NCBI GenBank assembly: GCA_024663395.1
Contig: JANFAH010000061.1
Coordinates: forward strand, 248,001 to 312,000
Reading direction: 5' to 3'
DNA length: 64,000 nucleotides
DNA from: Pisolithus tinctorius
Taxonomy: Eukaryota; Basidiomycota; Agaricomycetes; Boletales; Pisolithaceae
Position numbers and translations under genes: made by a program. The notes under the pieces were generated by a model. That model saw only the letters and a program-made list of their open reading frames with translations, did no database searches and was not told where the DNA came from. Shown here in pieces: positions 13,327 to 24,540 of this stretch; the first letter of the stretch is position 1, and every line of letters begins with the position of its first letter.

Positions 13327-13331
13327 GTATC
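13327..13331. repeat. Target-site duplication GTATC, copia left end
   Basis: GTATC here directly abuts the LTR end at 13332 and recurs at 42395-42399 directly after the other LTR end at 42394. The exact 5-bp match ties the two distant ends to one insertion. Confidence 0.85.
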
Positions 13332-13522
13332 TAACAAAGGTATGAGTTTCTCAGTGTATGAAGTAGTCACTGCAGTGGAAAACAATGGTGTGGAAAATTT
13401 ATAGTATGGTAGTTAGTAAGCACATTGACATCAGAATTTAATTCTGAGGGTTGGGGAGAAATTCTGAGCCCTCTGGGTGAAACTCCAAGATGCTACTGTA
13501 ATTCTGGATCACATTCTCAACA
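13332..13522 (-). mobile_element. Copia 3' LTR (191 bp)
   Basis: On the minus strand it runs from TGTTGAGAATGT (13522 downwards) to CTTTGTTA (13332). It matches the split 5' LTR, whose outer half is 42250-42394 and inner half 18752-18805; the rejoined 5' LTR is 190 bp. A polypurine tract GAAGGGGAG lies immediately upstream at 13531-13523, as expected for priming plus-strand synthesis. This LTR holds the intact target sequence at 13378-13386 that is duplicated around the KDZ element in the 5' LTR. Confidence 0.9.
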
Positions 13523-13559
13523 CTCCCCTTCAATCAGAATGAAGTCTGAGTGCAAGATG

Positions 13560-16500
13560 CAAAGTGTTTCACCTTGATGCTGGGTAAAGGTTTTGTAAGG
13601 GTATCAGTGACCATGTTGTCAGTAGGACAATAAATTAAATGAAAGGAATGGTTTTCCACGGCAAAATGAATGAAATGGTATCATATGTTGATATGCTTTG
13701 TGCAAGTGTGATAGCTGCCATCTTTGGTAAGTGCAATGGCAGATTGGCTGTTTGGAATATGGCAGGATAGGGTGTTTGAGTGGTCAGAAAACTTCCCTGA
13801 TGAGTTGTTGAAGCCACAGGCCCTCTTTGGCTGCATGAGTTGCTGCAACATACTCTGCTTCAGCAGTGGAGAGCATTACAAGTTCTTGTTTCTGCAAAGC
13901 CCAACTGATAGCTCCTCCATCCAGTAGATAGGCATATCCACTTATAGCATGTTGATGCTCCTGCAAAGCTCCATCTGCATTGTATAGCCCTCGAGGCTCA
14001 TTCTGAATTTCTGAACATCAAAGTGAGCACTTTTGTGCCTGAGATATACCTGTAGATTTGTTTCACAGCTTCCCAGTGAGTCATGTTGGGTGTGTTGTTG
14101 AACTGTGTGACTGTGGAGACAGAAAATGCAATATCTGGGCATGTTCCAACAGCAAGGTGCATGAGGGAGCCTACAGCAGCACAGTAGGGTACATTCTTCA
14201 TGTGTGCAGCTTCTTCAGCTGGCTGTGGAATTTTCCATGAGAGAGTTTTATCCCAGGGTCCATCAGAATTGTGGCACGGTTTGCAGTCGGCAAGGTTGTA
14301 TTTCATCAGGATGGCCTCAATGTAGGACTGCTGGGATAGTGATATGGTGTGGGCTTCTCTGTTCCATGTCACCTTCATCCTGAGTAGCCAACTGATGGGC
14401 TCTAGGTCAGAGATTTTAAAATGAGTGCTGACCTCCTGTTTAAACAAGCAAATTAGTGATGGAGAACTGCCTGTTACAGTGCAGTCATCAATGTGGCTGG
14501 CAAGGATGAGAATTTCCAATCCTATGTGACCATAGAACACTCCCCAGTCTGTGTGTGCTCTGGTGAGCCCAAGGTCTGCAAGAGTAGCACATAGCTTCTG
14601 GTACCACCAAAGCATGCCTTGTTTTGAGCCATATAATGCTATGTTTAGCTTCCAACTGGATGGGAAAAATTCCACCCTACAGCATAGCCCTCAGGGAGCT
14701 CCATGTAGATGTCTTTGCATCTCTGAGTTTGCCATTGAGGAATGCCAAGTGGAAATCAAATACATTGATATCCCAGTCATTGCATGTGGCAATTGCTAGT
14801 ATGGTGTGGAGAGATGTGAGTCTTGTGATGGGAGCATATGTTTCATCATAGTCAATGCCCTGGATCTGAGAATAGCCCTTAGAGACTAGGTGGGCCTTGT
14901 ACTTCTTGATTTCTCCAGCAGCATTGCATTGATCTTAAAGACCCATTTGCATCCTACAACATTTGCACCTTTGGGGCACTCAACAACATCCCAGGTATGC
15001 ACTTCCTCTAGGCTCTTTAATTCCACATTTATGGCATTTTGCCACTTCGGCCAGTCAGCTCAGGATTTTGCCTCCTGTACTGTCAACAGATCCAGCCATC
15101 CCTGCCACCATAGCATACACAATGTCAGTGTTGTCTTCATCAGTGTCATGACCATGACACTGACATAAGCCCCTAACACCTACTCTGCCCTCCTCCGACA
15201 TGTTCCCATGCTCCTCCACCCTCTTCTGACATGTTCCCACACTCCTCCAACCCTCCCAACACACCTCCAACCCTCTCCGAGGTCCTCTGTCCATGTTCTG
15301 ACCAACTCTGCTCAACTCTGCCCTAAGGTTGGTCATGTGGGCTGTCAGACTTGTGGCCCTGCATTCTAGATAGGGTTCTGCCCTTGTGTCGGTTTTCTCC
15401 ATTCTTCACTCCTTTGGTATTTACCCTCTGTTCCTCATTGTAGTAGTTTGCTTGTCTCAGTTAAGGTCCCCATTGTCCCTACCCTCTATCCCTTGTGTCG
15501 AGGGACTCTAACCCACTATACACTTATTGGTTTACATTCCATACTGCACCACCCTTGACCTACATCATATATAAGGCCACTTGGTACTCCGATGTAATCA
15601 GTACAAATATCAAATAAAGTCCCCACCTTCAACTCCCTCTCAGTCCCCTCCAGAGTTTTGCCTCCACTTCCTCTGAGTCTGCTCCACCTCTGAAATACAA
15701 GGGCTGAGCTCACACAAGGGGGCAAGCGCACTAGCTGAACCCAATGCCCTCTCATCCAACCTCCAACCTCTGACTCCAAAACTTTCCTCCATACCCCTCT
15801 GCTCACTGTTCATCAAATATCTTGCCACCCAGTGGTTGGATTCACTTTGGACTTTGACTGCTGTACTCCGCAGCCCAACCCGCTCCAACTCCACCCTGAG
15901 AGGAAGCCAGGGGTGTTGTCCGACTTTGACAATCAGTAGCTAGTTCTTCATTGAATATGTAGGTGGCATTCTCTTGGATTTAGGACTGTTAGGGTTGCTG
16001 TCACTCTCTTGGAGTTCTTTTACAAAGTTGAGAGGGATGTGCCCATCACGAGTGCCTTCCCCTACATGTAGGCACCTCATATAGTCTGATTTGAAGTGCT
16101 GGCAAGTGGAATGATGAGGTTGAGGTGGAGGTGTCTCGAAATTCTCCCCAAGTGGGTCCAAAATGAGTCTGGAATGTCCAAAGTTGCTTTGGTGGGTCGC
16201 TCGACCATCTGCAGGGCCTCAGAATTTCCCTGTGAAGCTGTGGAATTTCATTCTGAGGCTTCGGAATTTCATTTGAGGCTTCGGAATTTCTTTCTGAGAC
16301 ATTGGAATTCCCCTGCTCCCCCTTGAGCAGCACACCATGTGGTATGGACACATCTTGGTGCTCAAAAATGACACTTCTTTCAATTCCAATTGCTCATGGG
16401 TCAGGCCAGTAGATGTGGTGGCCATCACTCTCAGGATCAAAACCTACCCAGTGTCCATCTTGGGCTTGCATGTCTAGTTTGGAGCCAGAGGTGTCATGGA

Positions 16501-18650
16501 CCTTGACACAACATCCCCAGACTAGAATTTTTGAGAGGTTGTGTGGTCTTTGGTAGAGCATTTTGTAGGGAGTTTTTGTGCCTAGACAGCAAGTCAACAA
16601 GCAGTTTTTGAGCCAGGTTGCATGCATGATGGCCTCCCCCCAGAGGTTCTTGGGTAGGCCACTGGCATGAATCATCACACATACATGCTCAATGAGTGTT
16701 CTGTGAGTCATTCTGCAACTCTGTTGTGTTCAGGGGTATCATGGACAGTTATGTGTCGTTCTGTGCCTTGGGATTTCAGATATTCCAAAAATTCCACACT
16801 AAGGTATTCTCCCCCTTGATCTGAGCAAAGTCACTTGACTTTGGTGTCAAACTGCATGTTTAGCCATGCTTCATAGGTCTTGTATGACATGAGGTCTTGG
16901 CTTTCATCTTCTGGAGGTACAGCTTGGTGTAGCAGGTGTGGTCATCCATGAATGACATGTAGTACTGACTGTGGCCAGGGTTTGGACAGAGAAGGTCCCC
17001 AGAGATCTGTGTGGACCTCATCACCTAGATGTTCATGGCAGGGTGGGTTGCAACTCCTTCCCAATGGGCTTCCAAGTGGCTTTGGCATATTTGCATGAAT
17101 TGCATGTGCCCATGGTAGAATGCGCTTCATCCAGTTTAATTCCAGTGATTGTGCCATCCTTGAGCATGTGCTGGATGGCTTCAGGAGTGATGTGACCAAG
17201 CCTGATGTGAATCTCTTCCATGGTTAAGGATTCTGTGGCCTTGCTAGGCCTGTGAAGGCATGATGAGCTCATTTGAGGCAGTAGAGGCCTTTTTGCATTG
17301 GGATTTCAGCTACTTTCTTTTTCTGAGTGTTGAAAATTTGACAGCACTTGTCTTGGAATAATGCTGCATACCCAGCGACATCAAGTTTGCTAACAGAAAC
17401 AAGTGTAATTCCCATCTTGGGAGCATAGAGCATGTCTTTGAGTTGAATATGGGGTTTGCACAGTGCCATTTGGGAGTGAGATTGCGAGGTTGCCTTTCCG
17501 ATGGCATGGAAGGTGTGGTTGTCAGCAGTGGTGATAGGTTTAGGAATGATTGGCTTGTAGTCAAGGAATTTGCTGTGGTAGGAGGACATATGATGTGAAG
17601 TGCCAGAGTTGAACAGGATGGTCTCTTCTGTGGAATTTAGGCTTTCACCTGTGAGGAGAACATGGTCATAGTTGTTTGTATATGCATCTTCTCATCAATA
17701 ATGATATCCTGGGGGTTCGGAATTTCTTCCTCCACAATTTCTGTAAGCCAGTCATTGTCCTGCAGGTGTGCTAGTCAAACTCCATTGGGTTCCAAGTCAG
17801 TGCTGGTCTGCATGCTCAAGCTGGCTGATGCACTGGCCACAGTGGCTGCTTTTCTGGTGCCTTTCTCCTTCTTTTTCCCTTTCCCCTTGTTCTGGAACCA
17901 CTTGGGCACTTGCCCAGCTTTTCCACCACCCTCTTCCCAGCATTGGTCTTTCATATGACCTTTCTTTCTGCAGTTTTCACAATTCAGCTTCTTCCATCCT
18001 TTGCTGAGTAAGCTGCATCTTTGGAACTTCTGGTGTTGCCCCTTTTGTCCACATTTGGTGCCTATCATATTTGTCAGAAATTACTTTAATGATGAAGTCC
18101 AGAGATAGGTCCTTTTGCATGACTAGGGCCGAAGATGTCATAGCTGCAAGGTTGGAGTTGTAAGAAGCAGGAAGTGAACTGAGGATGATAGCTGTGAAGT
18201 CATCATGTGTGATTGACTGTCCAAGTGCAGCAAGTTGTTCACACAGTGCGTGCATCTTGTCAAAGTGAGCACAGACATCACCTTTTCCAAACAGCAGGAT
18301 TCTTGGAGTTTTCTCCAAAGATCAATTGCAACAACATGAGAGCAGTTTTGGAAAAGATCAGTGAGGACACCCACACACTCTTCACAGTCTCTTCCTTCAG
18401 GACTCGAAGGAACAGAGATTCCAGGAGTGACACAGCAATCACTTGCTTGACATATCCATTGTCCTTAGCCCATTGCTGAAGTTTTTCTGGGTATTCACTA
18501 ATAAGTTTTTACTCCATGGCTGTGGGCTTCCAGGAGGCATCTTTTCCCTGCTGAAGGGTCCTCTGGTTTCACATCCAAGCCAGTCAGGTGTCCAATCAGC
18601 CCATTCAAACCCAAGCCTTGTAATATAGCCAGTTGCTTCCATCTGCATTT
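13560..18650 (-). pseudogene. Copia gag-pol, degenerate
   Basis: Domains in minus-strand order: gag beginning near 18648 (helical capsid-like part around 18000-18320); a zinc knuckle CENCRKKGHMKDQC (17940-17980); a protease with NSGTSHHM near 17605 where LDSGAS/TSxHM is usual, so the catalytic Asp reads Asn; a GAG-preintegrase zinc motif (H...H...CNSC, about 17100-17220); the integrase core (EVHTDLWGP near 17010) and its C-terminal part (NLWGEAIMHATWL, 16394-16711); reverse transcriptase with SHIDDCTVTG near 14490; and RNase H with STAEAEYVA near 13850. Many frameshifts and stops remove any chance of a functional polyprotein. A solo LTR interrupts it at 15144-15931. CpG is almost absent outside that younger insert. 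Without the nested inserts the element is about 4.8 kb, normal for copia. Confidence 0.9.
15144..15931 (+). mobile_element. Solo LTR (788 bp) inserted in the copia
   Basis: It begins TGTCATGACCATGACA at 15144 and ends GACTTTGACA at 15931. ATCAG flanks it on both sides (15139-15143 and 15932-15936), a 5-bp target-site duplication. A TATA box (CATATATAAGG near 15568) and an AATAAA near 15615 in plus orientation fit an LTR promoter and poly(A) signal. The copia coding sequence resumes on either side. It keeps more CpG than the copia around it, so it is younger. The terminal motif resembles Ty3/gypsy LTRs, but without internal sequence the superfamily is a guess. Confidence 0.85.
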
Positions 18651-18736
18651 AGGGTTGGGACTTGTAAGGAATGATCATCTTTTGCCATAGTGGGTATTGA
18701 TGCTGCATATTACTCTTTCAGAATTAGAGTGTGAGA

Positions 18737-18751
18737 GCGGGGCTCATAACC
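18737..18751 (-). other. Copia primer-binding site, complementary to initiator tRNA-Met anticodon arm
   Basis: Directly inside the 5' LTR end (18752) the plus strand reads GCGGGGCTCATAACC, the anticodon stem-loop sequence of initiator tRNA-Met (CAT anticodon); the element's own strand is therefore complementary to it. Drosophila copia is known to use an initiator tRNA-Met half-molecule from this region as primer. Confidence 0.75.
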
Positions 18752-18805
18752 TAACGAAGGTATGAGTTTCTCAGTGTACAAGTAGTCACTGAGGTGGAAA
18801 ACAAC
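18752..18805 (-). mobile_element. Copia 5' LTR, inner (3') portion
   Basis: The plus text TAACGAAGGTATGAGTTTC onward matches the 3' LTR at 13332-13386. It stops at GAAAACAAC (18797-18805), where the KDZ element begins. The missing remainder of this LTR is at 42250-42394. Confidence 0.85.
18797..18805. repeat. Target-site duplication GAAAACAAC, left of KDZ element
   Basis: The same 9 bases follow the element's right end at 42250-42258. The uninterrupted 3' LTR has a single copy (GAAAACAAT, 13378-13386), so the second copy arose by insertion. Confidence 0.85.
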
Positions 18806-18806
18806 T

Positions 18807-19039
18807 ACTTCAGGTAACCAATTTTCATAAGCATTTAGGCTGAAGTTTTTCTACAAATCATCCAAGCTAAAAGCCACTCAGACCAGGTCATCCCAGGGAC
18901 ATCTGGCCATGTCCCAGGGCTATTTGCAGTGTGCAGGAGCTGGGATGTCCCATAATCCCAGCCCTTTGGTAATATATTTTGGGCTGTCCCATGGCTGCCT
19001 TAGGTGTCAGGGGTCCTCAGCTGCAAAAGTGCAGCTCAT
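18807..19039 (+). repeat. KDZ left terminal inverted repeat
   Basis: Matches the reverse complement of 42021-42249 over its full length, with only a few differences, mostly one-base length changes in homopolymers. It contains two perfect hairpins: GGGACAT/ATGTCCC around CTGGCC, and GCTGCA/TGCAGC around AAAG near its inner edge. It also holds one copy of the GGGATGTCCC dyad that makes up the satellite. Confidence 0.9.
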
Positions 19040-19842
19040 ATTCACACTGAAATCCCACTTCTGACCAAGAAACCAAAGTAGTCACAATTATCAGGATGAT
19101 GAGAATACCTGGCAAAGTAGGGGCCTATGTATGTGGCAGCCACTGACTTTCCAAACCATTTGGTACACTTATTATGCACAAATTTGAAGTGGGAAATCAG
19201 TGTGATTGTGAGGTGTCATCTCCAGAATCATACAATACTTCTGGAAGTGAGCCTTGCATCATTGTGATAAATTTTAATGGATTTAGCACTGTCCCATGAG
19301 TAAGTTCCATTGCTTATAGAAGGAGTACACATTAATAAGATCATACTAAATGCATTCAATGAGGATGAGTGGAAGACCTTCCAAGCCAAGGAATAGATTG
19401 TAGCACAATACATGACACTATTGTGGGGCACAAGCATGTGAGAACCCCACTGTCCAAAGGGGTTATGTAATCTGATTGCTGTGGTGCCCAATGTCCCATT
19501 ATGACCCTGGGCTGTAAGGCCCTCCAGTGGACCACCATGTGCTTCAAATACCAATCCAGCCAGGATGGGCAGAAGACTGAACTTTGTTGATTCTCAAAGG
19601 AAGGGTGGACTTGTGTTGCTAAAGACCACTGAAGTCTGTTGGAGATGGTGCATTCTGTGTATTACTCTTCATGGATAATTATTCCCAAAGTTCTGATCTA
19701 ACCCCCAAGCAACTGACATTAGTACTCAAACCATATAGCTCAGTGATTAAACCACAAGGTCAACTCCAGGAGACTGCTGGTTCAATCCCACCTTTAGTCA
19801 CATGTTCATCAAGGTCATCTATGTAGAACAACCAAGAGGCAA
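19040..19842. other. Subterminal region, left
   Basis: Collinear but diverged inverted homology with about 41580-42020 (for example the AGCATGTGAG...CCCCACTG stretch near 19433). No gene seen. It contains the tRNA-like segment listed separately. Confidence 0.5.
19725..19800 (+). other. tRNA-like segment (possible SINE head)
   Basis: ATAGCTCAGTGATTA resembles a Pol III A box, and GGTTCAATCCC about 35 bases later matches the B-box consensus GGTTCRANYCC, at normal tRNA spacing. GGTTCA could be a deaminated GGTTCG. The flanking bases do not form a convincing acceptor stem, so I do not call a functional tRNA. Confidence 0.4.
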
Positions 19843-22800
19843 TGATGGGACATCCCACCCCCCATTTTTGGAGGCCAGTGGGAGGTCCCATGATAGCTTC
19901 AGAGGCTACTGTGGGACATCCCAGCCCCCTTTCTATAGACAGTGGGATGTCCCATGATAGCTTTGAAGGCTATTGTGGGACATCCCACCCCCTGCTCTGG
20001 AGACCAGTGGGATGTCCCATGATAGCTTCAGAAGCTACTGTGGGACATCCCAGCCCCCTTTCCATAGGACAATGGGATGTCCCATGATAGCTTCAGAGGC
20101 TACTGTGGGACATCCCACCCCCCTCTCTGGAGGCCAGTGGGATGTCCCATGATAGCTTCAGAAGCTACTGTGGGACATCCCAGCCCCTTTTCCATAGGAC
20201 AATGGGATGTCCCATGATAGCTTCAGAGGCTACTGTGGGACATCCCACTCCCCTCTCTGGAGGCCAGTGGGATGTCCCATGATAGCTTTGGAGGCTACTA
20301 TGGGACATCCCATCCTCCTCTCTGGAAGCCAGTGGGATCCCCCATGATAGCTTTGGAGGCTACTTTGGGACATCCCAACCCCCTCTATGGAGGTCAGTGA
20401 GATGTCCCATGAGAGCATCAGATGCTACCATGGGACATGCCACCCCCTTCTCTGGAGGCAAGTGGGATGTCCCATGATAGCTTCTGATGCTACTGTGAAA
20501 CATCCCAACCCCCATTCTAGGGGACAGTGGGATGTCCCATGATAGCTTTGGAGGCTATTGTGGGACATCCCACCCTTGCTCTGGAGACCAGTGGGATGTC
20601 CCATGATAGCTTCAGAAGCTACTGTGGGACATCCCAGCCCCCTTTCCATAGGACAATGGGATGTCCCATGATAGCTTCAGAAGCTACTGTGGGACAATCC
20701 CACCCCCCTCTCTGGAGACCAGTGGGATGTCCCATGATAGCTTCAGAAGCTACTGTGGGACATCCCAGCCCCCTTTCCATAGGACAATGGGATGGTCCCA
20801 TGATAGCTTCAGAGGCTACTGTGGGACATCCCACCCCCCTCTCTGGAGGCCAGTGGGATGTCCCATGATAGCTTCAGAAGCTACTGTGGGACAGCCCAGC
20901 CCCTTTTCCATAGGACAATGGGATGTCCCATGATAGCTTCAGAGGCTACTGTGGGACATCCCACCCCCCTCTCTGGAGGCCAGTGGGATGTCCCATGATA
21001 GCTTTGGAGGCTACTATGGGACATCCCATCTCTGGAGGCAAGTGGGATGTCCCATGATAGCTTCTGATGCTACTGTGAAACATCCCAACCCCCATTCTAG
21101 GGGACAGTGGGATGTTCCATGATAGCTTTGGAGGCTACTGTGGGACATCCAACCCCCCTTTCCAGAGGTCAGTGGGATGTCCCTTGATAGCTTCAGAGAC
21201 TACTGTGGGACATCCCACCCTCCTCTCTGGAGGCCAGTGGGATGTCCCATGATAGCTTTGGAGGCTATTGTGGGACATCCCATCCCTTGCTCTGGAGACC
21301 AGTGGGATGTCCCATGATAGCTCCAGAAGCTACTGTGGGACATCCCAGCCCCCTTTCCATAGGACAATGGGATGTCCCATGAATAGCTTCAGAAGCTACT
21401 GTGGGACATCCCACCCCCCTCTTGGAGACCAGTGGGATGTCCCATGATAGCTTCAGAAGCTACTGTGGGACATCCCCAGCCCCCTTTCCATAGGACAATG
21501 GGATGGTCCCATGATAGCTTCAGAGGCTACTGTGGGACATCCCACCCCCCTCTCTGGAGGCCAGTGGGATGTCCCATGATAGCTTCAGAAGCTACTGTGG
21601 GACAGCCCAGCCCCTTTTCCATAGGACAATGGGATGTCCCATGATAGCTTCAGAGGCTACTGTGGGACATCCCACCCCCCCTCTCTGGAGGCCAGTGGGA
21701 TGTCCCATGATAGCTTTGGAGGCTACTATGGGACATCCCATCTCTGGAGGCAAGTGGGATGTCCCATGATAGCTTCTGATGCTACTGTGAAACATCCCAA
21801 CCCCCATTCTAGGGGACAGTGGGATGTTCCATGATAGCTTTGGAGGCTACTGTGGGACATCCAACCCCCCTTTCCAGAGGTCAGTGGGATGTCCCTTGAT
21901 AGCTTCAGAGACTACTGTGGGACATCCCACCCTCCTCTCTGGAGGCCAGTGGGATGTCCCATGATAGCTTTGGAGGCTATTGTGGGACATCCCATCCCTT
22001 GCTCTGGAGACCAGTGGGATGTCCCATGATAGCTCCAGAAGCTACTGTGGGACATCCCAGCCCCCTTTCCATAGGACAATGGGATGTCCCATGATAGCTT
22101 CAGAAGCTACTGTGGGACATCCCACCCCCCTCTTTGGAGACCAGTGGGATGTCCCATGATAGCTTCAGAAGCTACTGTGGGACATCCCAGCCCCCTTTCC
22201 ATAGGACAATGGGATGTCCCATGATAGCTTCAGAGGCTACTGTGGGACATCCCACCCCCCTCTCTGGAGGCCAGTGGGATGTCCCATGATAGCTTTGGAG
22301 GCTACTATGGGATATCCCATCCTCCTCTCTGGAAGCCAGAGGGATCCCCCATGATAGCTTTGGAGGCTACTTTGGGACATCCCAACCCCCTCTGAGGAGG
22401 TCAGTGAGATGTCCCATGAGAGCATCAGATGCTACCATGGACATGCCACCCCCCTTCTCTGGAGGCAAGTGGGATGTCCCATGATAGCTTCTGATGCTAC
22501 TGTGAAACATCCCAACCCCCATTCCAGGGGACAGTGGGATGTTCCATGATAGCTTTGGAGGCTACTGTGGGACATCCAACCCCCCTTTCCAGAGGTCAGT
22601 GGGATGTCCCTTGATAGCTTCAGAGACTACTGTGGGACATCCCACCCTCCTCTCTGGAGGCCAGTGGGATGTCCCATGATAGCTTTGGAGGCTTCCATGG
22701 GACATCCCAACCCCCTTTCTATAGACAGTGGGATGTCCCATGATGGCTTTGGAGGCTACTGTGGGACATCCCACCCTCCTCTCTGGAGGCCAGTGGGATG

Positions 22801-23345
22801 TCCCATGCTAGCTTTGGAGGCTACCATGGGACATCCCAACCCCCTTTCCATAGACAGTGGGATGTCCCATGATAGCTTTGGAGGCTACTGTGGGACATCC
22901 CACCCCCCCTTCCATAGGCTGGTGGGATGTCCCATGATAGCTTCAGAGGCTACTTCCGGACATCCCACCCCCCTTCCAGATGCCAGTGGGATGTCCCATG
23001 ATAGCTTCAGAGGCTACTGTGGGACATCCCACCCTCCTCTCTGGAGGCCAGTGGGATGTCCCATGCTAGCTTTGGAGGCTACTATGGGACATCCCAACCC
23101 CCTTTCTATAGACAGTGGGATGTCCCATGATAGCTTTGGAGGCTACTGTGGGACATCCCACCCCCCTCTCTGGAGGCCAGTGGGATGTCCCATGATAGCT
23201 TTGGAGGATACTGTGGGATGTCCCACCCCCCCTTCCATAGGCCAATGGGATGTCCCATGGTAGCTTTGGAAGCTACTGTGGGACATCCCACTCCCCCCTC
23301 TGAAGGCCAGTTGGAGACATTCCACCCCTCTCCATAGAGGCCAGT
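19843..23345 (+). repeat. Left hairpin satellite array, about 53 units of 65-66 bp
   Basis: Each unit is GTGGGATGTCCC, ATGATAGCTTC, a one-base loop, GAAGCTACTG, TGGGACATCCCA, then a C-rich spacer of about 20 bases in alternating types (CCTTTCCATAGGACAAT or CTCTCTGGAGGCCA). The two halves are inverted copies, so each unit folds into a stem of 11 plus 7 pairs. Within each half TGGGA and TCCCA form a smaller dyad. A higher-order duplication with 711-bp offset covers about 20580-22000. Frames open in many phases are a by-product of unit length and composition. Confidence 0.95.
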
Positions 23346-24540
23346 AGGATGTCCATGTACTATATGTCAGAACACCAAAATGCTCTCAAATCAATTTTGT
23401 GGCAGCTTCAAGTCAACCAGATCCACCATGCAGGGCTGTATTGACATATTGCACAGGTAATGTTATCTAATTTTTATACTAACTCACAGAGCACAGTGAA
23501 GGGCCAATGTAGCAGATTAAATGGGGGCAAATTGTGCAGCTGCAAATGATAACAACATGATGGGTCTGATAAAAGATAGACCTGTTTTAGTAGCAATGCA
23601 GGTAGATTAATTCTCAACACAAAAATAGGCTCTTAGAAAAAGCATTGAACAACAATGTTTATAGGGAAAAGTCAATGAGAGAACCCAGACAAGACCAAAA
23701 TAAATCCAGAAGTCAACCTCTGCAGCTCTACACTGCTTGCATGTAACATAGAACTGCAGTATCCTGATGATGATAACAACACCTGATTAGTAAGCAAGAG
23801 ATGTTGCCCAAGTCCCTTTAATCTGAGGTACTGCTAACCTTGCCTCAACACCACTTTCAATCCTTGCTTTCCAACCTTGCCCCCCCCCTCACCATGTGGA
23901 AAAACCCTATCTGTCAAAACTTGAAGGAAATTGACTTTGAGTGTTTTTAGTCCTCTCAAAATTCAGGCTATTTACCCATTATTTTGAGATAATCATTTCA
24001 ATTCCATTTGAATTCCATTGAGTTCCCTCAACTCACCAGGGAAAAACAATCACTTGATCACAGTAATCACATATAGATAAGGTACACAGGAGACCAGGCA
24101 GCAGAACTCACCAGAGCCCCTGGCCATTGGACACAGTGACACTAGGAGAGTTGTCAGTCAGTGATCACCACATCAACACTTGCTTAATGTCACCATATCC
24201 CCTCCTCATTGCTGGAGGCTCCTTTATCTGTAGGTGTGGCCTCTAAGCTTCACCTCAAATGTCCTTTGACCTAACTCTCTGCAGCCCAAACTCTTCAAAC
24301 AAGCATACAGTATTTTGAGTAGATGCATCTTCCCTGTAGAATGTCAATCAGTAGAAAATTCATTGGTAGATCAAGTGAGCAGCAATATGGCAGTGTGGCC
24401 ACAGGAGGTAACAAAATAACAGTCAAGCAGACAAATGCTCTTGCATTCAAAATGACGGAGAACTGAGAGATTTGATTCACTCACTGCTCACCCTATCACA
24501 GAAAAACAAACATGTATTTCTAAAGAAAATACTGAGGAGA
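23346..24540. other. AT-rich non-coding stretch inside the KDZ element
   Basis: No recognisable gene on either strand; CpG nearly absent. It lies between the left satellite and the stop codon of the minus-strand cargo gene. Confidence 0.5.

Larger units (their letters stand above)
9681..13331 (-). pseudogene. OrsD-like zinc-finger gene, central and C-terminal part (continues at 42395-43297)
   Basis: Read on the minus strand. The exon around 12694-13116 contains FHFLTCQICQVAI; the next (12101-12718) contains LACNHCPFLSRS, WLWTHHSKDH and then WRACQIQHL. This pair of Cys/His half-sites followed by a conserved W..C..Q is what I recall of the OrsD zinc-finger domain found in large basidiomycete proteins. 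A helical region follows (11328-12280), then a block with NYDCLFDSENVGVYHFYL (10750-10880). A C-terminal block (10150-10320) reads QAGHSHSTENWVYGIS with LAGAAEDNLPAYL after it. Introns carry a near-palindromic motif (see findings). The gene is cut at 13331 by a copia insertion; its N-terminal exons lie 29 kb away. Frames are also broken internally, so it is a relic here. Biochemical role unknown. Confidence 0.6.

Noticed and set aside
15055..15402. Minus-strand 115-codon frame over the copia and solo LTR border
   Set aside because: It crosses the insertion point at 15144; only the part right of the copia junction is real RT-region coding sequence.
22604..23263. 219-codon open frame and many others inside the hairpin satellite
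   Set aside because: Frames stay open because units are about 65-66 bp and lack stops; the same is true in several phases and both strands, and peptides are pure unit repeats.
19843..23345. CRISPR-like array
   Set aside because: The repeats are contiguous hairpin satellite units with two interchangeable spacers, in a eukaryotic genome; spacers are not unique.
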